DNA from: Dokdonia pacifica | GTDB taxonomy: Bacteria; Bacteroidota; Bacteroidia; Flavobacteriales; Flavobacteriaceae | Direction of reading: 5' to 3' | Assembly (NCBI RefSeq): GCF_900188275.1 | Contig: NZ_FZNY01000012.1 | Span: 1-64,000 of the forward strand | DNA: 64,000 nucleotides | In this document: piece after piece, positions 34,963 to 42,485 of the stretch | Position numbering within the stretch: position 1 is the first letter of the stretch | Layout of the letters: each line of letters starts with the position of its first letter | Notes under the pieces: generated by a model | The model's input: only the letters and a program-made list of their open reading frames with translations | Database searches by the model: none | What the model was told of the DNA's origin: nothing | Program-made: the position numbers and the translations under genes

Positions 34963-35356
34963 TGTGTTTATTATCTCTAATTACGAGTGCAAATATCTAG
35001 TTAATTTTACATATATTATTATTTATAATTATCATATGAAGCATAAGATTTCCTTATAAATAAGAAATGTATTGCTACTATTTTTATCAATTCGATACTC
35101 TGTGATACTATATAAACGTCAACCTGAACTCGTTTCAGGTTCTCATTAAAATGATCTAATACAAACACTATGAGATTCCGAAATGAATTCGGAATGACGC
35201 TACTGCTACTAATGATGCGTTTACAAGACGAAAGGTTTCATTGTTTTGACAGGAATACTGTTTTTTTTAGAATATTTATTCTCAAAAGTTTTTTAAAAAG
35301 AAAAAGCGTCATATATTTGCACCCGCATTCAAGGAAATACCTTGATGAGGCACTCA
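34963..35356. other. Intergenic region upstream of tRNA-Ser
   Basis: Holds the second copy of the 84-bp repeat (35117-35200) and an AT-rich stretch. TATATTTGC at about 35310-35318 could be the tRNA promoter -7 box. No protein gene seen. Confidence 0.5.
35117..35200. repeat. 84-bp dispersed repeat, copy 2
   Basis: Same ends and length as 10136-10219. Here both arm hairpins are well preserved (ACCTGAA / TTTCAGGT and TTCCGAAATGAATTCGGAA). Confidence 0.75.
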
Positions 35357-35441
35357 GGAGAAATGGCAGAGTGGTCGAATGCGGCAGTCTTGAAAACTGT
35401 TGAGGGTCACACCTCCGGGGGTTCGAATCCCTCTTTCTCCG
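35357..35441 (+). tRNA. tRNA-Ser (anticodon TGA)
   Basis: Acceptor stem GGAGAAA pairs with TTTCTCC, discriminator G at 35441. The D arm contains GCAGAGTGGTCGAATGC. The anticodon loop is CTTGAAA with TGA at 35391-35393. The long variable arm (GTTGAGGGTCACACCTCCGG) is typical of tRNA-Ser, and the T arm is GGGGGTTCGAATCCC. The terminal CCA is not encoded. It is followed directly by a terminator-like hairpin. Confidence 0.95.
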
Positions 35442-35456
35442 CTTAGAGCAAAGCTC
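35427..35456 (+). repeat. 30-bp direct repeat at the tRNA-Ser 3' end (copy 1)
   Basis: ATCCCTCTTTCTCCGCTTAG plus AGCAAAGCTC. It is repeated without mismatch at 35691-35720, and the first 16-17 bases also occur at 35602-35618. Confidence 0.85.
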
Positions 35457-35489
35457 GATTTCTGAATAGAAATCGGGCTTTTTCTTTTT
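35451..35489 (+). terminator. Terminator after tRNA-Ser
   Basis: AAGCTCGATTTCT / AGAAATCGGGCTT stem with GAAT loop and T-rich tail. Confidence 0.8.
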
Positions 35490-35690
35490 ATGTGAACATT
35501 AAAAGCATCGCTTTTAAAAGAGAACAGGAAAAGAAAAAGCCCAGAGATCGCGATAGCGAGATTGAGCTTTATTGTCACCAGCGTGTGATGCAGGGATCTG
35601 TAATCCCTCTTTCTCCGCATCAAAAAGATGCAAGGCGTAGCCTGAAGCGTTTTGATGTATTGGATTTCCTATTTGGGATCAACATAGTTC

Positions 35691-35720
35691 ATCCCTCTTT
35701 CTCCGCTTAGAGCAAAGCTC
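35691..35720 (+). repeat. 30-bp direct repeat of the tRNA-Ser 3' end (copy 2)
   Basis: Exact copy of 35427-35456, 264 bp downstream. This is the arrangement expected of an attachment-site scar or a partial duplication of the tRNA locus. Confidence 0.85.
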
Positions 35721-35937
35721 AATTTTTACTTATGTAACTCAAAAAGTAAGTACTAAAGGTGGAAGTACAACACCTATAATTTCCTTTTTCCAGCAACATC
35801 CTAAAAATTATCTCGTATTTAGTATACTAACAACATATAGTGATAAAATGTAATTTATTGCGTTGAAAAGTCCTATTATAGAACAAATGACACCTACATG
35901 ACATCTAAATGTCGCTATAAAAACAAGGGGACACCCA

Positions 35938-35945
35938 TACCTTTG
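35938..35945 (+). promoter_or_regulatory. Possible -7 box (TACCTTTG) upstream of the HTH-hydrolase fusion
   Basis: TAnnTTTG match 21 nt before the ATG. A small inverted repeat GACATCTAAATGTC lies about 25 nt upstream and could be an operator. No clear -33. Confidence 0.4.
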
Positions 35946-35966
35946 TAATATCAAAAAACGAAACAT

Positions 35967-37733
35967 ATGGAAACTAGTTCAATCGGAAAAAATCTAATCT
36001 ATCAAAGAAAACGAAAAGGGTATACACAAGAACAATTATCGGAAGAAACTAAAGTAACAGTACGAACTATTCAGCGTATAGAAAAAGGAGATGTCACGCC
36101 ACATCTTAAAACCATCAAATTATTAGCAGATGCATTACAAATAGAGGTTGATGATCTGGTGGTTTTAGAAAACCCTAAGGAAGAAGACATTCAAAAGAAA
36201 TGGCTTATTCTATTACACAGTACGCCATTTTTAGGGTTTATCATTCCATTATCAAATATACTATTTCCGTTATTTCTGTGGATTCACAAGAGAGAGGATA
36301 ATAGCATCTATGATACACATGGTAGAAAAATCATCAACTTCCAGATTAGTATGAGTATTCTTTATCTTTTAAGCCTCATTACATTAGTGACTATTGAAAA
36401 ATGGGGGTTTTTCTTTTTTATAGCGGTGATTCCTTTTAGTATGCTCATCATGTTAATCAACATCGTAAAAGTAACCAATACACTCACCTGTTTTTATCCA
36501 TTGGCATTTCCTTTTATTAGGAAAAAGAAGAAAAGCAAGTCTTTTGCAGCTCCTAGTTTGATCATTATTGGATTATTACTTTTTACAAGTTGTAACCATA
36601 CAAGTGTAACATCCGTTGAACGTTTGGATGGGACTCATATCTCTAAAGATTCACTAACTCATAAGATCAATAACCTCATAAAAGATGCCGAAGTACATGG
36701 ATTGGCCGTTACGGTTTTTAATGATAAAAGTCCTGTGTACCAACAAACATTTGGCTATAAAAATGTTCCTAAACAATTGGTATTAACAGATTCTACAAAC
36801 ATCTATGGGGCATCTTTAAGTAAAGCTGTATTTGGTGTTCTTGTGATGAAATTGGTAGAAAACAATGTGATTGATCTAGACACACCACTTGAATCGTATT
36901 TACCCAAGAAAATTTATGAATATGAGCCACTCACTAGATGGCATGACAACTATACTGATCTAAAGACAGATAGTTTGTATCATAAGATAACAGCACGAAT
37001 GTGTCTAGCACATACTTCTGGATTTAATAACTGGCGATTTTTTGAATCGGACAGGAAATTAAGAGTGAATTTCGAACCAGGGTCTCAATATTTCTATAGT
37101 GGTGAAGGTCTAGTGTATCTTCAGGTGGTTTTAGAAAAACTTACAAATAAGTCACTTGAAGAACTGGCACAAGAATTTATCTTCAAACCCTTAGAGATGC
37201 ACAACACATCATATCAATGGCAACCGCAATTTGAAAAAGATTTCGCGCATGGACATAACATTAAAGGTGAAACCTATGGCAAGGATATCGATAACGAACC
37301 TAGATCTGCCAGTACGCTAGAAACAACAGCCAGTGATTATACCAAATTCTTAACTGCTGTCTTAAATGAGCAAATTCTAAGTACAACATCTTACGATGAA
37401 ATGTTTCGTTCTCAGATTAGAATTAACACCTTAGCGCATTTTGGTCCTAATTCTAAAACAATCACCGATAAATACGATGATATTCAATTAAGTTGCGGAT
37501 TAGCGTGGTTATATTTTGATACGCCCTATGGAAAGGCAGTTACAAAAGGCGGACATGGCGATGGATTTCAGCATTATTCTATCTTATTTCCTGAAGTAGG
37601 TAAAGGAATGTTAATCATGACCAATAGTGATAATGGAGAGCGTATTTATAAGGAATTACTAGAAGTTGCTTTAGCCGATGTGTATACGCCTTGGGAGTGG
37701 TCTAACTATATTCCTTATGATTTGAAAGAATAA
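35967..37733 (+). CDS. HTH - membrane (DUF4870-like) - serine hydrolase fusion protein
   Basis: 588 residues in one uninterrupted frame. Residues 5-62 are a Xre/HTH_3 domain (IGKNLIYQRKRKGYTQEQL, VTVRTIQRIEKGDVTP). Residues about 76-185 form a DUF4870-like membrane unit (FLGFIIPLSNILFPLFLW, YDTHGRKIINFQISMSI). Residues 185-209 look exactly like a lipoprotein signal: IRKKKKSKS, a hydrophobic stretch, then LLFTSC with Cys209. The rest is a class C beta-lactamase/DD-peptidase domain with SxxK at 283-286 (SLSK), YSG at 377-379 in place of YxN, and GGHGDG near the end. No ATG precedes the lipobox in frame. It is either a true one-piece membrane regulator with an extracytoplasmic hydrolase-type sensor or a recent gene fusion. 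Confidence 0.82.
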   Translation: METSSIGKNLIYQRKRKGYTQEQLSEETKVTVRTIQRIEKGDVTPHLKTIKLLADALQIEVDDLVVLENPKEEDIQKKWLILLHSTPFLGFIIPLSNILFPLFLWIHKREDNSIYDTHGRKIINFQISMSILYLLSLITLVTIEKWGFFFFIAVIPFSMLIMLINIVKVTNTLTCFYPLAFPFIRKKKKSKSFAAPSLIIIGLLLFTSCNHTSVTSVERLDGTHISKDSLTHKINNLIKDAEVHGLAVTVFNDKSPVYQQTFGYKNVPKQLVLTDSTNIYGASLSKAVFGVLVMKLVENNVIDLDTPLESYLPKKIYEYEPLTRWHDNYTDLKTDSLYHKITARMCLAHTSGFNNWRFFESDRKLRVNFEPGSQYFYSGEGLVYLQVVLEKLTNKSLEELAQEFIFKPLEMHNTSYQWQPQFEKDFAHGHNIKGETYGKDIDNEPRSASTLETTASDYTKFLTAVLNEQILSTTSYDEMFRSQIRINTLAHFGPNSKTITDKYDDIQLSCGLAWLYFDTPYGKAVTKGGHGDGFQHYSILFPEVGKGMLIMTNSDNGERIYKELLEVALADVYTPWEWSNYIPYDLKE

Positions 37734-37852
37734 TGCCGAATACAACGATCCATATGTGTATGTACTATTAGCATCAATCAAAGGAATGGTTTTTATGCAT
37801 ATGGTTTCTATTTTAAAATTTTGAACGTATGAATCTCTTATGTCTAAGGTTT

Positions 37853-37871
37853 TTTTCGCTTAAAGCGAAAA
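37853..37871. repeat. Second palindrome type, copy 2
   Basis: Nine-base arms TTTTCGCTT / AAGCGAAAA around one A, as at 11150-11170. Flanked on the left by TCTAAGGT and on the right by GGTATAC. Confidence 0.75.
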
Positions 37872-37943
37872 GGTATACAACTTGCCTGTTGTACATTTGA
37901 TATTATTTTTACTAATGTTCCTTAACGTAAAGTACCCTAGTAT

Positions 37944-37989
37944 GAATTTTCATTCCATTCTTTAGGGTTTGAGGAAAAGAATGAAAATA
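37944..37989 (-). repeat. 45-bp dispersed repeat, inverted copy of 33641
   Basis: AATTTTCATTCCATTCTTTA through AGAATGAAAATA is the reverse complement of 33641-33686 apart from about two positions. Confidence 0.75.
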
Positions 37990-38185
37990 CAGCATCCTAA
38001 TGCAATTTATTTTTCTACGACATAACAGGTAAAATGAATACAACTTCATATGTATGACGAATTCACTGAAATGGTAAAACATCATAAAAACTTTTATAAA
38101 AAATTGACCTAAACATATACTCAAATCTAGATTTGGATAGGTTGATGTCTTATAAATCAATTCATTTGCTTGAAAATAAACACAA

Positions 38186-39559
38186 ATGAAAAAATACCTT
38201 TTACCACTACTTCTAGTCATTATTTCGCATTCAAATTTCGCGCAAAGCGAAAAACAACACTTAAAAACTATAGAACAATTTTTAATTGAAGAATACCCAA
38301 AAAATGAACCTGGAGCTGCTGTTCTTATTGCTAAAAATGGCGAGATAATTTTTGAAAAAGCATATGGTTTGGCATCGTTAGACCCCAAACGAAAGCTAAA
38401 GAAAGACATGGTTTTTCAAATCGCTTCGATGACAAAGCAATTTGTTTCGGCGGCTATCCTGCAATTAGTGGAAGAAGGTAAAATGAGTTTATCAGATACG
38501 ATTCAAAAATACGTCTCCTACTACCCTACCAAAACACATCCTATCACCATTCATCATTTATTATCTCAAACTTCAGGAATCCCTAATTATTTTGATGTTG
38601 ATGATAATGAGTTTTACTTATTAGCTCAAGAACATACCCCACAGCAATTAATACACTATTATAAAGATGAATCGCTTACATTTAAACCAGGATCAAAGTG
38701 GAGCTATAGTAATTCTAACTACCCATTACTAGGCGCTGCTCTTGAGAAAGTAACAGGACAATCGTTAAAAGACTATCTCAGAATTCATATTTTTGAACCT
38801 TTAGGAATGACTTCTAGTGGTCTTTGGTATCCTGAAAACATCAAGAAGAATAGAATCCCTGTAGGATATAATGAAAAAAATGGAAAGGTATATCCAGGTC
38901 CTAAAATCGTAGGTTCGGCATTATATGCACCTGGTGGTATCGTATCTACTGTACAAGATTTATTGCTATGGAATAGAGCCCTCGTACAAAAAACAGTGAT
39001 TTCTGAGTTTGTTGTTGAGCAATTAACCACCGAAAAGACCATTGATTCTGGCGAAGGGACTGGGTATGGATATGGTTTTTTTATCAAAAACCTTAAGGGA
39101 AGTCCCACCATCCAGCATGGGGGAAACCTATTTGGGTATACTTCCAGCGGACTATACTTACCCAATGAAGATCTCTTTATTTGCATTTTAGCCAATAGAA
39201 AATTTGATAGAACCGAAGAACTCGCAAATTATCTAGCAAGTGTATTACTGAATAATCCTATCGAAATTTTCAGTAAAAAAGAAATCTCCAAAGAACAATT
39301 ACAAGACTATATAGGAATCTATGAGTTACAAAGTGAAGAATTATCAAGAACTTTTGAAATAAAACTATATGACAACCAATTACTCCTGAGTGATCCTAAA
39401 GCACCTGCAAATGATGCAATATTAACCCCGTCAGATAAAGATATTTTTATTCTAAAAGCTGTGAATGCCTCCTTCAAATTTCAACGGAATGAAAAAGGTC
39501 AAGTTACTGGTTATGAAGTAATCCAAGGAGAAACCTTTGTATTTAAAAAAGTGAAATAA
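38186..39559 (+). CDS. Exported serine hydrolase (class C beta-lactamase/DD-peptidase family)
   Basis: 457 residues with a signal peptide (MKKYLLPLLLVIISHSNFAQ). The catalytic domain (about 25-350) carries SxxK at Ser81-Lys84 (SMTKQF), the tyrosine motif YSNSNY near 174 and the third-box sequence QHGGNLFGY near 310. A lipocalin-like C-terminal part (about 365-457) begins KEQLQDYIGIYELQSEE. This combination is common in Flavobacteriia and usually annotated only as serine hydrolase, with peptidase, esterase or amidase activity all possible. It follows the fusion protein by 450 bp and has its own terminator. Confidence 0.88.
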   Translation: MKKYLLPLLLVIISHSNFAQSEKQHLKTIEQFLIEEYPKNEPGAAVLIAKNGEIIFEKAYGLASLDPKRKLKKDMVFQIASMTKQFVSAAILQLVEEGKMSLSDTIQKYVSYYPTKTHPITIHHLLSQTSGIPNYFDVDDNEFYLLAQEHTPQQLIHYYKDESLTFKPGSKWSYSNSNYPLLGAALEKVTGQSLKDYLRIHIFEPLGMTSSGLWYPENIKKNRIPVGYNEKNGKVYPGPKIVGSALYAPGGIVSTVQDLLLWNRALVQKTVISEFVVEQLTTEKTIDSGEGTGYGYGFFIKNLKGSPTIQHGGNLFGYTSSGLYLPNEDLFICILANRKFDRTEELANYLASVLLNNPIEIFSKKEISKEQLQDYIGIYELQSEELSRTFEIKLYDNQLLLSDPKAPANDAILTPSDKDIFILKAVNASFKFQRNEKGQVTGYEVIQGETFVFKKVK

Positions 39560-39611
39560 TCCTATACCCAATAAAAATATCACACTGATAAATTCAGTAA
39601 CATGAGTTGCA

Positions 39612-39646
39612 GGGAACTTGTTTTAAACAAGTTCCCTTCTTTTTTA
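39612..39646 (+). terminator. Rho-independent terminator after the serine hydrolase
   Basis: Perfect GGGAACTTGTTT / AAACAAGTTCCC stem followed by TTCTTTTTT. Confidence 0.9.
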
Positions 39647-39676
39647 CTACATTAGACATCCCAAATCAGTACAACT

Positions 39677-40603
39677 ATGATGAAAAATACTATTTTCTTC
39701 ACGTTTATTCTTACCTGCATTTTATGTTCTTGTGAAACTGACCAAGATGAAATGATTCTTCAAGAAGACACAACTACAGAAATAACACCTGTCACAGAAA
39801 TTGATCCTACTATTATTACTGAGTATCATATCATTTCTAATGATCAAACGACACGTGTGTATTACTTTGATACTCATGGCAACATCTTCAAATACCGCGA
39901 TGCAGCAAATGATTTTGAAACCCATTTTGAGTTAGACGATAACTTAAAAATAACAGCCATTGTAAAAAAAGATGTTTCAGGTAATACTATTGAAGTATTA
40001 CAGGATATTACATATGATTCTAATGGTAATATTTCTCAGATAAATGATAGAACCTTCTTCTATAATACAGAAGAAAACACCTATTATGAGGACAGTGAGC
40101 ATATGCAAGATGGTGTACTCTTAAATACACAAGAAGATGTGTTTTACAATACCTATTATTATGAAGAAGGTAATCCAATGCTTCAGTACTGTAATATGGA
40201 GACAATCGTAGAGCTAGATCCCTATTATTTTTATGAATCTTGTCATGAAGATTTTGGTTGGACAACAGGTTTTTACAATGCAAACCTCACCTCTATCTTC
40301 CCTCATTATTACACATATATGTTTGACAATCAAAGAAATCCTCTACATTCAAATACAAACCTTAAAGATATCATTGCTTTTATCCCTGAATTAAGACAAG
40401 AAATGAGTCAATTTTATATGTTCTTTTCTGAAAATAATAGAATTCGCGAGTATGAACCGGGAGGACCACCAGATGAATGGTTTAGTGACTATGAGTTTAA
40501 TGAATATAATTTACCTACACATAGAAATTCAAGTTATTTTTACGCAGGAGAACAGGTAGGAGAAACACAAGTAACTGCGATGTATTATTATCAGGAAGAG
40601 TGA
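39677..40603 (+). CDS. Lipoprotein of unknown function
   Basis: 308 residues beginning MMKNTIFFTFILTCILCSCE, a lipoprotein signal with lipobox LCSC. The mature protein opens with an acidic, Thr-rich linker. It then has Tyr/Asn/Asp-rich strands such as YYFDTHGNIFKYRD and ITYDSNGNISQIND, which resemble YD-type repeats, and ends FNEYNLPTHRN. I do not recognise a specific family. It is probably an outer-membrane or surface lipoprotein. The stop lies 3 bases from the stop of the convergent T9SS protein. Confidence 0.75.
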   Translation: MMKNTIFFTFILTCILCSCETDQDEMILQEDTTTEITPVTEIDPTIITEYHIISNDQTTRVYYFDTHGNIFKYRDAANDFETHFELDDNLKITAIVKKDVSGNTIEVLQDITYDSNGNISQINDRTFFYNTEENTYYEDSEHMQDGVLLNTQEDVFYNTYYYEEGNPMLQYCNMETIVELDPYYFYESCHEDFGWTTGFYNANLTSIFPHYYTYMFDNQRNPLHSNTNLKDIIAFIPELRQEMSQFYMFFSENNRIREYEPGGPPDEWFSDYEFNEYNLPTHRNSSYFYAGEQVGETQVTAMYYYQEE

Positions 40604-40606
40604 TTA

Positions 40607-42355
40607 CTACCTACGCAATGCAAAATGTCCTATCAACACATTATTACTTAAGGTAGAAGCTTTATACCAAAATCCAGCGTCTAACAAACGCCTTCCATTA
40701 AAGGTTCCATCCCATCCAATACTACGAGGGCTAAAACTTGTAATACGCTTGCCATAACGGTCATAAATTTCTATAAATGTAATCGTCTCTCCTTTGACTA
40801 CCGTACCACGTACTTGCCAATAATCATTGATCCCATCTCCATTAGGCGTAAAGTATTTAGGAAATCCTAAATCAATATCAAAATCAAGTCGCTCACTAGC
40901 AATACCACAACCATTTCTATCGCGTACAAACACCTCAACATCAGATGCTCCTAGATTGGTAAATATAGGGCTATCCTGATACGGTCCTTCTGCCGAAACA
41001 ACTGAATATTCATAATCGCCTATACCACTTGCTTCCACATTTATACTAATATTTAAATTCTGTAGCGTTGGATTTAAATCTACAATCACTGGGACTTCTG
41101 AGAATGTCACCGTAAATGTATGTGAACTATCACACATAATAATGCCTTCTTCTATAGGCACTTCTGAAATAACATCTAATCGATACGTACCACTCTCAGT
41201 AATCGTAACATCGCGTGTAGAAGAAATTTCTAATTCGGTATCATCTACAAATTGAATCCAAGAAAATTCTTGCCCTACGCCATTATAGTTTAAAGTAAGA
41301 GGTCCTTCATTGGTACAAAAGCTATAACTATCCTCTAAATCGATTTGTGGGTTTAAATCAACCGTTTCACCTGTAATGGGGTCAAAATAAGGTCCACAAC
41401 CCAAGGTGGTTGTAAAACACGTTTGCGTACAATCTATAGCATCACCGGCACTATTATAAGGAGTAATGGTAACATAATATTTGATCCCTTCTTCAAAATC
41501 TACCACAAATGTAGAAGTAACATTCCCAAAATCTATATCATCAACCACATCAGAATTTGTAGGACTACTGCCTATGGTGAGTCTATATCCATCTGCATTT
41601 GCAACAGGAAACCATGTAAGCAAGGGAGTTAATGCCACATTATCCTCTCCATTAGAGGGAGAACTAAGCATGGTACAATCTGGGACTTCAGAAGCATTAA
41701 TTAACGTTGTAAATGAGCTGTCATTAGCACAACCTACGGCTTCCCCTATAGCATTACGAGGTGTTACACTTACGTAATATAAGGTGCCTTCTGCTAGCGG
41801 AGTAACTACTTGAAAGGAAAGCCCTCCATTTGTAATAAGTTGATCTGCAATGACATCATTACCGCCTAAAGTAGTTCCTAAATTTAATAAATACTCAGTA
41901 GCTCTAGGTGCATAACTCCATGTAATCAAAGGAGTTAAAGACACATCTATGGTACCGTCTAGCGGACTCGTAATCATATTACAGCCAGGTAAGGTTGTGA
42001 TCATCCCTGTGCTAAATGTTTGTGAATTACAAATAGTCGTAGGATCTGGATCGGCAGGATCTTCCCTTAGAGCTATAACAATGGTGTAGGTTTCATTTTC
42101 TGGCCAACCTATTGCTGGTATATATGATGTTTGAGAAGGTGTTCTTTGAATCGTAGATGTGACTCCATCAGAATCTGTAATGGTAAGAATATATCCTCCA
42201 GCAACCCCTTCATCTGTCCACGTTACAGGATCTTCAACAGGCAAGACATTTGGACTTGTCAATATGGCACAATCTTGCGCTTTCGCGAAAGCGGAAACAA
42301 CGCATAATACAATACACCAACTGATTTGTTTTACTATGTAACCTGTTTTAAAAAT
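40607..42355 (-). CDS. T9SS type B sorting-domain protein with fibronectin-III-like modules; start codon uncertain
   Basis: The C-terminal ~90 residues are the gliding-motility-associated type B sorting domain (PKYFTPNGDGINDYWQV, IYDRYGKRITSFSP, GWDGTFNGRRLLDAGFWY). Upstream are at least three similar modules (TPLITWSYAPRATEYLLNLG; TPLLTWFPVANADGYRLTIG). Reading upstream of a TTG at 42262, the frame continues through DCAI and SAFAKAQ, a signal-peptide end encoded by the CTTTCGCGAAAG palindrome. It then runs through a hydrophobic segment (QISWCIVLCVV) to a stop near 42405 with no ATG, GTG or TTG. An ATT at 42353-42355 or ATA at 42335-42337 would give a good signal peptide. I infer an exported surface protein with a non-canonical start, or a start-codon mutation. 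Confidence 0.75.
   Translation of the reverse strand: MFKTGYIVKQISWCIVLCVVSAFAKAQDCAILTSPNVLPVEDPVTWTDEGVAGGYILTITDSDGVTSTIQRTPSQTSYIPAIGWPENETYTIVIALREDPADPDPTTICNSQTFSTGMITTLPGCNMITSPLDGTIDVSLTPLITWSYAPRATEYLLNLGTTLGGNDVIADQLITNGGLSFQVVTPLAEGTLYYVSVTPRNAIGEAVGCANDSSFTTLINASEVPDCTMLSSPSNGEDNVALTPLLTWFPVANADGYRLTIGSSPTNSDVVDDIDFGNVTSTFVVDFEEGIKYYVTITPYNSAGDAIDCTQTCFTTTLGCGPYFDPITGETVDLNPQIDLEDSYSFCTNEGPLTLNYNGVGQEFSWIQFVDDTELEISSTRDVTITESGTYRLDVISEVPIEEGIIMCDSSHTFTVTFSEVPVIVDLNPTLQNLNISINVEASGIGDYEYSVVSAEGPYQDSPIFTNLGASDVEVFVRDRNGCGIASERLDFDIDLGFPKYFTPNGDGINDYWQVRGTVVKGETITFIEIYDRYGKRITSFSPRSIGWDGTFNGRRLLDAGFWYKASTLSNNVLIGHFALRR
42278..42293. repeat. CTTTCGCGAAAG palindrome inside a signal-peptide coding sequence
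   Basis: Perfect CGCTTTCGCGAAAGCG, read as AFAKA on the minus strand just before QDC of the T9SS protein. Confidence 0.9.
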
Positions 42356-42485
42356 AGCTATAGTTTTAGTTAAATATAACGTATAACGACCAAAAAGACT
42401 ACAACTTTAACAGCCTACTGTTCAAACTTCATAAACGAAAATTAACGAAAACGTTGTAGTGTTGATTATGAAAAACTGTTATTTA

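Larger units (their letters stand above)
35442..35966. other. Duplicated tRNA 3'-end region, no gene seen
   Basis: Downstream of tRNA-Ser lie the terminator (35451-35489) and two further copies of the tRNA 3' end (35602-35618 and 35691-35720). An AT-rich promoter region follows before the HTH-hydrolase gene. A 72-codon open frame spans the repeats and is not credible. Confidence 0.6.
37734..38185. other. Intergenic region with two dispersed repeats
   Basis: Contains a TTTTCGCTT-A-AAGCGAAAA palindrome (37853-37871) and the inverted 45-bp repeat (37944-37989). No gene seen. A 165-codon minus-strand open frame crossing into the next gene is a shadow. Confidence 0.6.

Noticed and set aside
35492-35710. 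72-codon open frame downstream of tRNA-Ser
   Set aside because: It is made of tRNA-derived repeats and has no protein character.
37912-38409. 165-codon minus-strand open frame
   Set aside because: It overlaps the signal peptide and catalytic region of the serine hydrolase and has no recognisable features.
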